Source: Plectrocnemia conspersa (Eukaryota > Arthropoda > Insecta > Trichoptera > Polycentropodidae). Taken from it: a stretch of 64,000 bases of DNA. Below the pieces are notes generated by a model that was not told where the DNA came from, made no database searches, and saw only the letters and a program-made list of their open reading frames with translations. How positions within the stretch are numbered: position 1 is the stretch's first letter; each line of letters begins with the position of its first letter. A program made the translations under genes and the position numbers. Positions 47,740 through 59,760 of this stretch are shown here, piece by piece. Location: contig VTFK01000338.1 of NCBI GenBank assembly GCA_009617715.1, forward strand, positions 124,001 to 188,000, read 5' to 3'.

Positions 47740-48660
47740 AACAGGTAAATCTTGTAAATTAGTTCCGAATATCCCTCCTAATCCTATGCTGCACAAAACA
47801 CATTTTTAGCTGTCATAGATGTATATTTTGCAACCAAGACATCTTCTTTTTTCCAATTAATTTTTAAATATAAAATCTTACATTGGTAAGTTATTGAAAT
47901 GCTTATATTTAAAACCTCTAATCATGTGTCCGTGATACTCTATCTTTCTTTGTTTGATGAATGAAATGAATTTTCGATCGAGTCCTATCATTAAGAGAAA
48001 ACGGTCATTGAAGATTCTCTTAATCCTTGAAACTTCCAGCTAAGTCACATTTCAAATACTTTCAGTCTATTGTAATATTTTTTAAAGTCTAGTTCTTGTA
48101 CTGACTAGCATAGAACTTTACATATATAGCTCTGGTCTAAAGAAGTATGTGCTTGTTTGTGAGATCAGCTTTAAATTTAAAAAACTGGTCTCTAGCAATT
48201 TTCATGAACACTTAAATCTCTTTTTCGCGGTCCATTTAATTATTTACCCAACTACCCTGGTATTTATAATGCTTCACCCTTTAAATTTTATCATTGTTTT
48301 AATGATTAGCTTAATAGTACAACAGTAAGCTTACTTAAAGCCATACATTTTGTTCTATCGATGTTTATTTATATGATTTAAAAAAAAAATATATTTCTTC
48401 TTTCTAAAAATCTTTTAAAGTCGTCAAAGTTCTCAAATTTTTGTACTAAAAGTGCTTTTTAAATATGGGTTGGGGGTATAAATTAAAAAGAGTAGGAGAA
48501 AGAACACACCCTCGTCTGACACCTTTCTTTATTCAAATATTTTTTGTTTAATCTTATTATTACTGATTAATTCAAATACAGATTTTTGAGTTTTACATCT
48601 CGGTCATCTTGACTTAGATACGAACTTAGGCCCTTTAAAGGATGATCGAATGTTTTTTAA
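47740..48660 (-). pseudogene. LINE (non-LTR retrotransposon) reverse transcriptase remnant, longest in window
   Basis: Minus-strand motifs in order: KTFDHPLKGLSSYL (about 48657-48610, counterpart of KAFDRVxHxxL with the catalytic aspartate); VKLKNLYLN; GVRRGCVLSPTLFNLY (about 48523-48476, nearly the exact LINE consensus GVRQGCVLSPxLFNLY); KYQGSWVNN (FKYLG region, about 48260); LKVFEM (about 48065); FIKQRKIEYHGHMIRG (about 47955-47912, matching IKxRKLxYLGHIMRG); and a diverged C-terminal tail to about 47740. The YADD-type box is not recognisable, and frames change several times with many stops. It is non-functional. It shares its family with the shorter fragment at 5395-5700. Confidence 0.85.
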
Positions 48661-49505
48661 TAAATATTATACTTCTAAGTCAAATTATATTTTCACTACT
48701 ATAAATAATAATCTACCAGTAACAATGTATTCTAATATGATTTCACTAAAACAGTTAGTGAATAAATATTTATAATTATAAAAATATATCTTTACTGAAG
48801 AACACTTATTGTATCAACATATTAACAAGTTTTAATATATGCTGATAAAATTTTGCTACTGTGCAGTACAGTATCAGTACCTTTGCCTTTTGTAGTTAAG
48901 AATAAATGTATCTTAAACAACTAACTATAGGTTATTTAATGACGAATTTCATACCTTAATGTATAAAAGGGTTTTAAATTAATAATAGTTAGAACGCAAA
49001 ATATATTGTATTGTTTTTCTTATTGATGCCCAGATTTTAAAATAATACCTAAAATGGGAAATCGATTTTTTGAATTTAATATGCAGATGTCGTTAATGTT
49101 TTTTGGTTATATTTGATTTATAATTGCTTAAAATATAGTTAAAATGAGTGCATACGTTTTTATTAATCAGGTTATATAATTTATGCCGAAATAAATTATA
49201 ATCAATTTAAATTAAAACAAAATAATGCAATTTGCTACATAGCATACAAGCCATTATAATAAACCAGTTGCAAGCAAAAACTGAAACACCCCAGGTAAAT
49301 ATGAATAACATCAATAATTTAAACTAATTCATCTCATTATAAAAAATTATGATATACCACAAATTAAATCAGTTTGTAATATATAATACACACATTTGAA
49401 AAAATATTGTAAATTACTCTTCCTGAAAAATCGTCGATTTTTTAATGAAGTTTTAAATTGCATTAACGTTCTCTCATTCACAAAATATCAAAAATATTTT
49501 TGTTT
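48661..49505. other. AT-rich spacer
   Basis: No gene. No LINE endonuclease domain is recognised on the upstream side of the remnant. Confidence 0.5.
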
Positions 49506-49805
49506 TAACAGTGTCCGCTGAAAATACAATGTAACACATATCGGTGGCTACCACCCACGACCTATATGTATGTACCGTTTAATATTTCACAGGCGCCGGA
49601 CTACGCGTGAATTATATATCTTGCGAAACGCTCAGCATCCATATATTTATATGCGAAATAATTAAAAAGGTATTAACAAGGCTTAAAAATACTTTCGTTT
49701 AAGTACGAAAGTATGTGCTTAACAATTGTCAGATACGAGCTTAAAACCGAGCCATGGGTTAGCAATTTTGCTCGTTAAAACGAGATTAAATGCGTATTTA
49801 CATAC
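49506..49805. promoter_or_regulatory. GC-richer island with short inverted repeats
   Basis: ATACTTTCGT (49690-49699) faces ACGAAAGTAT (49706-49715), a perfect 10-base inverted repeat with a 6-base loop. CTCGTTAAAACGAG follows near 49770. Candidate regulatory DNA; no coding frame. Confidence 0.35.
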
Positions 49806-51925
49806 ATTGCCCGAACGTATAAGTATAATACATAGTAAATAAATATTTTATTACGTTTTACATACAAAAAGCATTGTTTCTTAATTTGCGCAAAAAATTC
49901 CATCATTGGTTTTGTGTAAAACGGTATTGCATATTCATACATATAATAAGTCACTGACTATTGACCTGAAATACATAGATAAAAAATGGATATTTATTGT
50001 ATTTAATTTTTATAAAAAAAATCTTTTATGGCTTCAGCCAACTTTAACATTTAAATTAATTTCTCAACTTTATCTTGACATTACATTTATTTGGCCTCCA
50101 ATTGTTAATTTCATTTTATTAATTATAAGCTTCATTATTTAATTTTTTTTTACATAAAACCTAATAAATGCAATAAAGATTTTTTGTAGCAATTTTCGAA
50201 GTGAAATAACAACTTAATTGAGCCGAAATAACTCACGCAATCAATCACTGCCTCTGAGTAACTAAGCAATCGAAAAAATGTTATCTGACGTGAAATACCC
50301 GTGTTATCTATAACGCAATGTCTGAAAGAATTTTCAATATAGAGTTATTGTTTTTTTTATAATATATGATATTATATACATACAATGGCAAGCGATAGTA
50401 TGGGAAAGTTTTGTTTTGTCTGAATAGTTTTTATTTTTATTCCGTAAATAAAAAATACATTTGCAAATTTGTTAGTAACGCAAAACATTTTTGCGTATAC
50501 CATTTTTTTATTTTTCATTATTATAAGTATTTGTTTGGCAGACATGCCAAAAAAAATAATAAATGTAGTGTTTTTTTTTGGCTTTATATATATCTATTTT
50601 TTTAAATTAAAACTCTTTAATGGTATCACTGACATCGTGGTAATTTTTTTTTTTTACTTTTACTAGTGTATTTTTTAATTTGGTAAATCTGATTTTGGTA
50701 AATTTTTCTTACCAATTCAATGATAAACTAAATTAGGGCCTTAGTATGGGAACTTTAGAGCCATGATTTAATTTTTACTGTAGTATATTGGAATTGTTAG
50801 TGATTATTTTATGTTACATATTATTTCACAATTAAATTTATTTAGTGTGATTACTGATACTATTTACCGCAGCGTTCTAAAATATTAAATGCGATGGTTT
50901 TAAAAATCAATTATTGCAGTTAAAAACAATTATTACCATAAGTAAATAAATTACTTTGTGACCTAATTAAAATCATAGAACTTTAGTATATTTATATGCA
51001 GATCCTTAAAGTAGATTCTTTTCTATGCTCTTTAAACTTGATGATTATTTTTGGTTATACCAGTAATAACATATTAAAATAATTTTTAAACATATTATCA
51101 GTAAAAATTCATGAAAATCGTATATTTTTATTTCAAAATTATATTAAAAAATTTGGTTAAAAATTTTTATGTGATTGTTAATTTTTTATTAGTATATGTT
51201 TGAATTGTGTTATGCCTTTGATATTTTATCAATGGCTTAAAATTTGTATAAGATTTTGATAGGACAAAACTAAAAAGATTAAAGTCATCCAACCAAGTTT
51301 AAATTTACTTATATTAAATAATATCACTGGATACGTAATTTTTGACTTGCACTGAAAGCAATAAGTTAGTAATAAGTTTACATACAATTAATATTATTCT
51401 ACTATTTATTTATATGTTTTATTTTAAGCTACATATTTTTAGCTGACAACTATTAAGACAAAGTGATGCTAACGCTTATCGGATGTAGGTAGAATCAGTA
51501 TTAAAAGTATAAATAGTATTAATTTAGCAATATTAGCGATAATAATTGTTTTTATACAAAAAAAGTCAAAAAATAATAATAGTTATACTTTTTTGTAATA
51601 TTTCTTAATTTAAATTTTCTTTACGATTATTTCCTAAATTAAATTTAGTATTATTAAAATATATATTTTTTAAATATTTGTCGAAAACTAGAAAAATAAC
51701 GTAATACTTTAGTAGCAATTTAACTTTTTGCCGCTTGAGTAAATACATATAGTAAATATTCACGCAATAGAGTGATAAATTTATGTAGGCTAGGAAAAAC
51801 AAATATCAGACAAAAGAGATGTATAGTAAACTTTTCTAGGCCAATAGACACAAGTGTCTCGCTATATACAAAATTAGGTATATTGCCTCCACAATGCCAT
51901 TTCATCGTCTTGTAAAAACTAAAAG
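49806..51925. other. AT-rich spacer
   Basis: Low-complexity F/I/Y-rich frames (49906-50142, 50411-50666) reflect T-rich sequence. No gene is seen. Confidence 0.6.
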
Positions 51926-52480
51926 CCGCTTAAACAAATAGTCTGCAATAAATTATTCATAGCTGTACATTTGATCCAGAGTCTCGTTTGAATGCCAAAT
52001 GTAATTATCCCTACGCGTAAAATTGAAAGGAAAAATCTCCAGGGCTCAATTAGGCTTAAGCGGAGCTGTCTGACAACGAAGGGGCAAAAAATAGGAGAAT
52101 CAGTTTTTGAAATCGAATCTCGGCGAGTGTTCTCAAAAATGTTTCTGGACCGAGGTCCCGTTTCAACGACCCCTAGGTCCTTAAGTCGCTCAATAAAACA
52201 CAACGGGTACTAACTAGAAAAGAGAGATATCAGGTACCGTGGAATACACTCAAAAATATTCCTATATAATGAATTGGTACAGCATTTTGACAATGTATGC
52301 TCGCCGACAAAGGCGTTATTCCGATGAAGACGAGCCTAACAAAGCTTTGTGATACTTTGTTAGTGGATCAAAGGGACGTGATAAGCGAGAAATAAATTTG
52401 CACGCAAGTGAAATTACTATAACAAAACGCTGATTGTAAGAATTTTGCTAAATAACTTATTCGACTGACGTTCGATAAGT
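51926..52480. promoter_or_regulatory. GC-richer island, candidate conserved enhancer
   Basis: About 550 bases of balanced composition. Antiparallel frames (51992-52213 plus, 52203-51919 minus) overlap almost fully, which argues for compositional rather than coding cause. It includes the HMG-box motif cluster at 52337-52374. Confidence 0.38.
52337..52374. promoter_or_regulatory. Cluster of SOX/TCF (HMG-box) motifs
   Basis: TAACAAAG (52337-52344) and its inverted copy CTTTGTTA (52355-52362) bracket another CTTTGTG. GGATCAAAGG follows, containing the TCF/Pangolin core GATCAAAGG. Four HMG-box-type sites in fewer than 40 bases would fit a Wnt/SOX-responsive element. Binding is inferred. Confidence 0.35.
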
Positions 52481-53555
52481 ACACACGTATATATGATAGC
52501 TAGTGAAGATTAATATCTCATCTAGATTCCATTAACTCGACGTTATTCCCAATATAATCTATTGGACTTTTGCCACGTTTTTTAGTCATTGTGTTTCTTT
52601 GAATCTGATCTTCCTTTTATTTTGCTTTCAAAGTGCACATTAGAAACATTCCGTTACTTCCTTGTTTTTTTTTATATTAAATTTGTTTCAGGTATTTTAT
52701 ACAAATAATTTAAAATCTTAATAATGATTCTGGAATTAGGTATTTATTTTTCAATAAAAGAAAATTAATTTTGCTATGTCATAATTTCTTAATTATTAAA
52801 GTATTTAATATTTATAAAAGCAAACAAAGCTTAATGTAGTTAAATAAATAGCTATCACACTTGTCACACAAAATATTAGTATTTTTAATGCAAAAAAATA
52901 GTTTAAATACTTAAAAATCCATAATCATCAGAGGCAAACTGATATTTAAAAAATATACAATTCAAAAAAAGCCTTTTATTTACAAATAAATCGAGTAAAT
53001 GTAACTTTTAACAAAAACTTTTTTGCACACTACATTAACACCTATAATACATTCATACATGCTGCAGCATACGTTATTTCCGGGACATCGTTTGTAAAAC
53101 GGTGCTAGTGCGACACAGAACCGAGGCGACAGATGATGTATAACTATTTATATAATAATACATATATATAAACGTATATAATAGGTTATACATATACCTA
53201 ATAAAATAGGACAATGATGAAAGATTAAAAATCCATAACAATCACCTCAAGGGATCATGAAAGAATAAATAACGAAAATTTGACTATGTATTTTATATTT
53301 ATTATTCTTGAAACATTGTATTTGAAAGAAAATAAACAGATTTTTTTATCCTATATTAGTAAAATATGTGTTAGGTGTAATATATTTACAAAGCTGTTGA
53401 GCACAGCAGTTTTACACCGAACCACTCAAATTTATACGCTCATATTTATTCTCTCTTGATAGTTCTTCTAGTCTTTTGCGATTTCTATCTGAAATAAATG
53501 TTCACATGTATAAATATATATGTATTCACGTATATATCTAATACACTCGTACATT
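52481..53555. other. AT-rich spacer
   Basis: TA-rich tracts at about 53140-53200. No gene is seen. Confidence 0.55.
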
Positions 53556-54025
53556 ATATTTATAAAGTGTTTTCAAATCTCAGCCGAATCACCACAACAT
53601 TGAACATCGATGAATAATTTAAATCGTTTACCGCCGACGAAAAATATTTTTCGGCGTGCCGAAAGATTGCAAAATTTATAGGGCGATATAATATGCGAGC
53701 ATATTGAAAAAAAGCAGAAAAAAGTAAGGAAAGTCCTAGGCAAAATCCAGCAGCACAAAACCACGACCCGGGGCCGGACCGGGCAGAGACGTGTCCGGCT
53801 TGTTGATTCCCATCATGCGCCCACCCTGAATCTTTCTTAACTCGAATCAAATTGGAACACGTGATTTATCGGGTTGGCCCTCCGGCGGAAAGAGAGTGGA
53901 CCCAGAAACCCTCCGACTGACCACAGAACCATATAAATGCCACATTACTCCTTATTCTGCGTTTCTTTCGCTGACCACACTCGGCGGATATTAAATAAGA
54001 TTAATTAAACGCGAGGAGTTTGGCA
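53556..54025. promoter_or_regulatory. GC-rich island with CpG and Runt-like motifs
   Basis: One of the most GC-rich stretches (CCCGGGGCCGGACCGGGC, about 53766). ACCACA cores, as in Runt/RUNX sites, occur at about 53591, 53921 and 53975, and GGAACACGTGA lies at about 53856. A 96-codon minus frame (53850-53560) has no recognisable domain. Likely regulatory. Confidence 0.35.
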
Positions 54026-54735
54026 CACCTGCTACTAGCATAATATCGGTTATATATTACTCAAGTAGCCATATGTTAATTCTAGTTAACAATTTATTAT
54101 AAAGTACAACAAGTAGGTACTAATTAACATTTTTAACAACCTATCAAAATACTTTTTCAAAATAAATGTATCTTTCTATATTTTTTGTAATATTACAGTG
54201 TTTAATAATATACGTAAGCAAATAAATGCATCTTACAAATAGTACAACCATTGTAAAAAAATCATTTGATGCATCATTTACTCACTAAGTGTAGTTTTAA
54301 TAGTGTTTCATAAACAGATATACAAAATAACGTTAAACTGTTAAATATATCCCTTAATAAAAAATATATATGTACTTAATTTATGTTACCTTTTTGTTTT
54401 ATATTTTATAAAATAAAAATAAATCATTTAAACACAGTTTTACATATATTCAGGAGTACTATTTTTTTATGCAACGTCTATTTCAATGATATAATTTTTT
54501 TACAAACCTACCATTATATACAGTACATGCTACTAGTTTATTAAAAAATCATATTTACAATCTGTTATAGACTTAAATTTAAGTAAAAATAGAAATTTAA
54601 AATTAAACGTCTGTAATTATAATTTAAAGAAAGAAAATAAAAACTTTCTACTATTTTGATAAAAAATAAGCCGAAAAGACAATAAATCAAGTGCTTGTTT
54701 TAGTACAATTAGCTAAGGATTTGTAACCATTGATA
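54026..54735. other. AT-rich spacer
   Basis: Nothing recognisable is seen. Confidence 0.6.
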
Positions 54736-54739
54736 TATT

Positions 54740-55030
54740 GTCTTCAGCATCTAAAGTAATGTGTGATCTAAGATTTTGTGCTTTTGTATAAATTTAAGAT
54801 AATTTTTATTGTCTCCGATACTTGAGATTAGTGAGTTAGTATGGTTACGTAAAATATTTTTATAGTATTTTCTGATATTAAAAGGCAATTCTTATTATTT
54901 TTGAGATTCGTATAAAAAAGTGTATTAAATTTTATTCTTAAAGATTTATTTTGAATGGCTTGCAATTTATAAAAATATACTATTACCGGTGTCACTCCAC
55001 ACAATATTAGTTACGATTTTTTTTAAATTG
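54740..55030 (-). pseudogene. Jockey/CR1-like LINE reverse transcriptase C-terminal fragment
   Basis: On the minus strand an open stretch reads CGVTPVIVYFYKLQAIQNKS then LRIKFNTLFYTNLKNNKNC and NTIKIFYVTIL. This resembles the end of Jockey/CR1-like polymerases, where a WGG-type box is followed by LQxIQNKALRIIxxxxxxTxTxxL and a helical tail. It differs in type from the LINE remnants at 3.1 and 47.7 kb. Short, frameshifted downstream, non-functional. The assignment rests mainly on the LQAIQNKSLRI box. Confidence 0.52.
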
Positions 55031-56445
55031 GATAAAATCGATCTGTTTTTTTGTCTTGTCTTTAAAACGAACGCAAGCACATAATCACAATTAAAAATAA
55101 TGCTATTTATTCTAGTTTATTATCTAAATCTAAAATAAACAATTTTGACTAAAATAAATTTCTATATTATAATGACTTCGATTGAGTTTTAATATGTCTC
55201 AAATTGCTGTGTCGAGGCCCAAGAAAGGTATATTGAATAAAATTAAAATGAGTTTCAAGGTAAATTACCAAAACTTGGCAAAGAAGATACTTTTCGTTCC
55301 AAACTTGAGTGATTCGCGAATTTCTCTCTGAAAGAGAGCTTCCGAATAAATCAGCCAAATAACTTTGTAATCCTTTTAAAATCGCCAGATTCGTCGCTTA
55401 AAAGGCAAGCGACATTTCACTTTTCTTATTTAACTTAAAATAATATGAATAATTTAGTAATTATCAGGAATTATATAAAGCTTACTCTTTCTACATACAC
55501 TTATAAAGTAAACCTGGAAATGAGAATTGTACATGTATGTTTATACGCACTTATATAAGCAATTTTTGTTAACGTATGTTTGGATTTTACACATTTATTA
55601 AAAAGCTCTTTTCAAAACGTGCGCAGATAAATTTAATAAATTATCATTTCTAAGATGAACCTTGTGATATTGTCTTATTTCTAGCAGCACAAGCTTTATG
55701 TAATAAAAATAAATTGTGATTTAATACAAAAAATACCAAAGGCAAGAAATTTAATTTTAAGATAAACATTCGGTATTAAAATCTAAAATCAAAATATTTA
55801 AGCGTTCATCAAATAAATTATATTATGTTAAAATTGTCGACAGCTTTTAAGTTACTAATTTTACTTTTATACTATAAATATATAATTATAATAGGTACAA
55901 TAACTTTATACGTATACAAGTATAATATATGTATTATATAACACGACGAGTGGAATTATATGTATAGTTGAGTTGGAGAGAATTTACCAAAAATTTAGGT
56001 TGATATGGATGTTATCTAGCACTCGAGAGATCGTAAACACGTAGAGAGGTTGTATATTTAAACCATACACCCTTTTTCAATCTGAATTATTAAAGGGTGA
56101 CGGCTCAAGACCCGAATAAGTACGAAACTTCATAGTAAAATACTATACAAATAATAAAATATACTTTTTTTGTGATAAAGATTTTTATTATAAAAATATT
56201 ATTTACGGTCTAATAAAATTGATAATCTAATTTACTATGACAGAAAAAATTTGTATCTATTTATAATTAACGCTTAAAAGTTTGACAAAAAATAAAATAT
56301 TTTGTCATGACTAGCCGACGTAATCTTTACGACAAATTTGCTAGAAGTTCATAAAATATGTTTTTTTGTCAGCATGTGAAAATCAGATATATATTAAGCG
56401 GTCTAAAAGTACCTAGCAAAAAAAACCTTTACAATTGGGGCTAAT
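55031..56445. other. Spacer with minor GC-richer patch
   Basis: 55170-55440 is richer, with a CTCTCTGAAAGAGAG hairpin (about 55323) and an unrecognised 63-codon minus frame (55358-55167). The remainder is AT-rich. Confidence 0.45.
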
Positions 56446-57094
56446 TAGGGATTCTGAAGTCTCGGGTGTTTTCGATTCCCGGGACTCAAAACCCAAATTT
56501 TTAAAGTCCCGAGAATTCCCGGGACTCGAGACTTTGATTATTTTTCGTATAATCATAAAAAAAATTATGGTAAAAAATGAACTTATTATTATTAACTTTT
56601 TTTAACTTATTATTAATAGCTTAAATTAATTTATTATTATTAACTTATATTATTTGTGTTATAGGTACGATAGGTGAAAAGTTATTGAAACAATTTAAAA
56701 ACACTTTATTCGATATTTATTAAAATTTAATTTATTACAATTTTTTGAATCGAAATATTTATATCAATATTAAGTTAAAACCTTTACTTTTGTAAGGAAA
56801 AATATGTTTTTAAAAACACCAAGACGTTTAATAATGAATCACATAGCCTGTTCCTGGTTTTGTGGCAAATATTCCAGATTTAGAAAAAAAACTCTCTCGC
56901 TTTCTGTAGATGTTGGCTTAATTGTAAGCAATGATTTGAATAAAAGCTCTAGATTCGGAGTTCGCTTGATAGGAGAGTCTAATATCTGAAACTCCTTTTT
57001 AAAGTTGAATTTTGTATTTCTAGTCGTTGAAATATTTTGGTGGTTCGTGTGACAGAGTTGTGTTGATTTCAAATATTTTTTTTAAAAGGAAATT
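56446..57094 (-). mobile_element. Second copy of the 1930-2974 hAT element, truncated
   Basis: Starts with the same TAGGGATTCTG terminus (56446) and the same TCCCGGGACTC subterminal palindromes. It then follows copy 1 closely from 1930 to 2574 with small indels. Similarity stops abruptly at 57094 (AAGGAAATT), where copy 1 continues; copy 2 passes into GAGGGGGGGAAGGGATTCCC. The right end and any target duplication are missing. Confidence 0.9.
56784..57072 (-). pseudogene. hAT transposase C-terminal (hATC) remnant
   Basis: A 77-codon minus frame (57072-56839) ends the catalytic part and enters the hATC dimerisation domain: PNLELLFKSLLTIKPTSTES followed by ERVFF, matching the LLTIPATSxxSERVFS hallmark. 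At 56839 the frame ends. One base shift away, CDSLLNVLVFLKTYFSLQK continues the domain to a stop at 56784-56786, the same position as in copy 1. The N-terminal part is absent because the element is truncated. Comparison of both copies would help infer the ancestral element. Non-functional. Confidence 0.87.
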
Positions 57095-58285
57095 GAGGGG
57101 GGGAAGGGATTCCCCTATATAAACTAACTAACACAGCGTACTAAACTCATTTCTGCCAAGAACTTAGTTCCCAATTGAAATAAACGAGAGCTTAGCAAAA
57201 ATAGCATAAAGTAAAGCTAAACCGAATTACAATATATAGGACCCTCAAAATAAAAAAGCAGCCACTTTTTATTTTATATGCGACTAGTATCTCAAGGGCT
57301 TAAACAGAACTTTAAAACTACATGAATCGTTACTGCAGCAATAAGAAGCACGTATACAAATAATATAATGGACAGTTTTATATAACTAGCAAAAAAAATA
57401 TAACATACAATGTTCCTTAATATCACTATTGATTTTTTTATTTATACATAAAATCCAGGAAATTCTCTAATACACGAAATAAATAGAAAACGGTTTGTTC
57501 GGGATAAATTGTTTTAAATATAATGTCAAAAATGGTTTTCTCCATCAAAAACATCAAAATACATTAAAATCAATGTAATTCTTGAAACATGAAACATGAA
57601 AGCGCAAAAGTAATCTCACTCCTCAGAAGTCAAGAAGTTACGTCAGAATCAATAATACTAGAGCTGTTAACGCTCGGTAAAGCTCAACATATTCGTGTGT
57701 GTGTTATTCGTTTCATCTTCATTCAATTTTAGTCTTTAATATCCTTTCTGCATATTCTAATCATATTATAAGACTATTTAATATATTATGTACATTAAAT
57801 CAACTTTTTGATATTGCTCTTTGAAGTTTGAAAAATTATATTATGAAGAAAAAAATGACATATTATTGATTCCCATCGTTACATATATAAGTGGAACACT
57901 TAATAGATCATTGTATTTTTACACTAAACTAAAAAAAGTTTATAATATGTTTGGTTCTTGATTACAAATAAAATATGTTGTATACTTTTTTGTGGTAAAA
58001 ACGAAAAGAAACTTTCTATAGAGAACTTTTACATATAATATAAATCAAGTTAAAAAAGGCTTTGCAAATTTGTTTACAATTATTGAAGTTTGTGTTTAAC
58101 TTATTAAACAATGCTTTATTGGACAAGTCTAATAAAGCATTGTCTGATTATGAACATAATAGTATTTATAATAACACGCTTTTAGTTTTGCGTTTGTACG
58201 CGATATACACGTTACCATGTTTCGTAGCAAAATAACACGTATACGTTCGCGTGCATATACAATACATGTATTATATAATATAATG
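57095..58285. other. AT-rich spacer
   Basis: Begins with the G-rich junction after the truncated hAT copy (GGGGAAGGGATTCCCC, about 57100-57115). No gene. The inverted repeat at 58108 is listed separately. Confidence 0.5.
58108..58143. repeat. 36 bp hairpin with 13-base perfect arms
   Basis: ACAATGCTTTATT (58108-58120) pairs exactly with AATAAAGCATTGT (58131-58143) around GGACAAGTCT, which itself can pair further. Likely a cruciform or transcript hairpin, or the tip of a lost element. It is too short for a typical microRNA precursor. Confidence 0.8.
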
Positions 58286-58745
58286 TATAATATTCTCTGT
58301 GAAGATAAGATCAATCACGACAAAGAGCTACTAAGACGCTTGCCTTGAGTCATTGGTATGGAAATGCGGTTTCGCTTTATGGAATTAGCATTACCTTTGA
58401 ATCGAACTCGCGAATTAAACAAACCGACTCAATTAATCCGCCGGTTAAAGACTCGCGGTGAAAGTAATTTCGCCGGCTAAGTTTTAACGCTCAGTCACGC
58501 AGTTTGAATATCTGACCCTCGTCTTGTCCGGCTAATGGCAGAAAATGTTCTACGTCATAATGCTAGTAACCCGGCCTTGTGGTATGTGTGTGTGTTAGTT
58601 AACGCCAATTCATAAACCTTTGGTTAACACGATATTCCTTTTGCGCGGGCCATAACTCGTGTCCGAGAGAAACCGGATTGTTTTGGCTGACAGCTTGAAT
58701 ATTGAGCTTGGGCGTGGAAGAGAAAGCAAAAAATATGAAACATTA
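58286..58745. promoter_or_regulatory. GC-richer island, candidate conserved non-coding element
   Basis: Balanced composition with CAATTAATCCGCCGG (Otx/Bicoid-like TTAATCC, about 58431), GGCTAATGGC and GGTTAACACG. No recognised coding frame. Confidence 0.35.
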
Positions 58746-59285
58746 CAAAAAAATTCAAGGAAAACAATGCTCTTTGAAAATATAATATATTACATATCAT
58801 GGTTCATTAAAAACTTAAGAACCAAAAAAAAAGTAAAATATTTTACGATAATTTTGTTTAAAAATTTAATATATAATAAAAAAATTGGTTAACTACACTT
58901 TTACGTAAGCATTAAATAAATATTTATGTCATTTACTAAAAAAAATAAAATGCATATGTTATGAATATTTAAAATATATGTAATATCGATCAAATTTATC
59001 AACTCCAGTGTCACTAAAAGTATTACTAAAACTTTTGTACAATTTAGTTTTTTTTGCTGACGCAATTTAAAAGTCACAATAACGACAACTTGAACAACAA
59101 AAAAGAAATATCATACATCACCTAATAACCCAAGGCGATAGAAGTTAAGACTCACATATAATACAACAAAAGAGAAAAATTGGTAACACAAAAGATCAGC
59201 ATCAACAAGGAAAATTATTTTAAACAACGAATCATACATATTTTATTGTAAGAAGAACGCGCCAGATACAATACATTTAACCCTG
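58746..59285. other. AT-rich spacer
   Basis: No gene is seen. Confidence 0.55.
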
Positions 59286-59289
59286 CACC

Positions 59290-59760
59290 TCTTAATTTTT
59301 GAGATGCATAAACGCTTTGCTTACTTCCTCTAGAGAGAGTTGATTAGCATTTGAGATAATTATTAGTCTCTACGGAGTAGAATCGTTTACCACGTCATTA
59401 AAATGCTCCACCCATCTATTTAAGATCTTTGGCTCTTCAGTTATGATAGTTTTTTTGTTATCCTCCCCTATAAAGTTTTTTGGCTTAAAATATCTTCGAA
59501 GTTGGTTAACTTTACAGTTAAAAATCTACTATTATTACTCTCTCTTTCTGAGCTGTTCAATCTCGTTCAGTGTGTGTTTTTCAGATGCTGTTGTATGATT
59601 TTTTTGCTACATTTTTATGTCAGTTTTCTCCCTTGTTGCTTCTTGACATTTCATATCTAACCATTTATTTTATCTATTTTTCCAGTCATTTTATTATATT
59701 TTAGATTCTGCTTGTGTAGCATTGTTTTTGTAATTATAAAAGCCCTCATCTATTTTTGTT
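59290..59760 (-). pseudogene. LINE ORF2 remnant, linker between endonuclease and reverse transcriptase
   Basis: Minus-strand motifs: KNRNKWLDMKCQEATREKTD-like block (about 59690-59630, compare WFDEECREATEEKNxAR); EIEQLRKRE (about 59570-59540); KPKNFIGEDNKKTIITEEPK (about 59488-59430); ILNRWVEHFNDVVND (about 59430-59386, compare ILxRWAEHFEELLN); and LSLEEVSKAFMHLKN (about 59342-59298, compare TLEEVExAIKRLKNGKAPG). This is the conserved stretch just before the LINE reverse-transcriptase palm. Stops and frame changes make it non-functional. It likely derives from the same LINE type as the fragments at 3.1 and 41.4 kb. Confidence 0.75.

Noticed and set aside
58108..58143. microRNA precursor
   Set aside because: Stem and loop are too short and no known mature microRNA sequence was recognised here or in the islands I scanned by eye.
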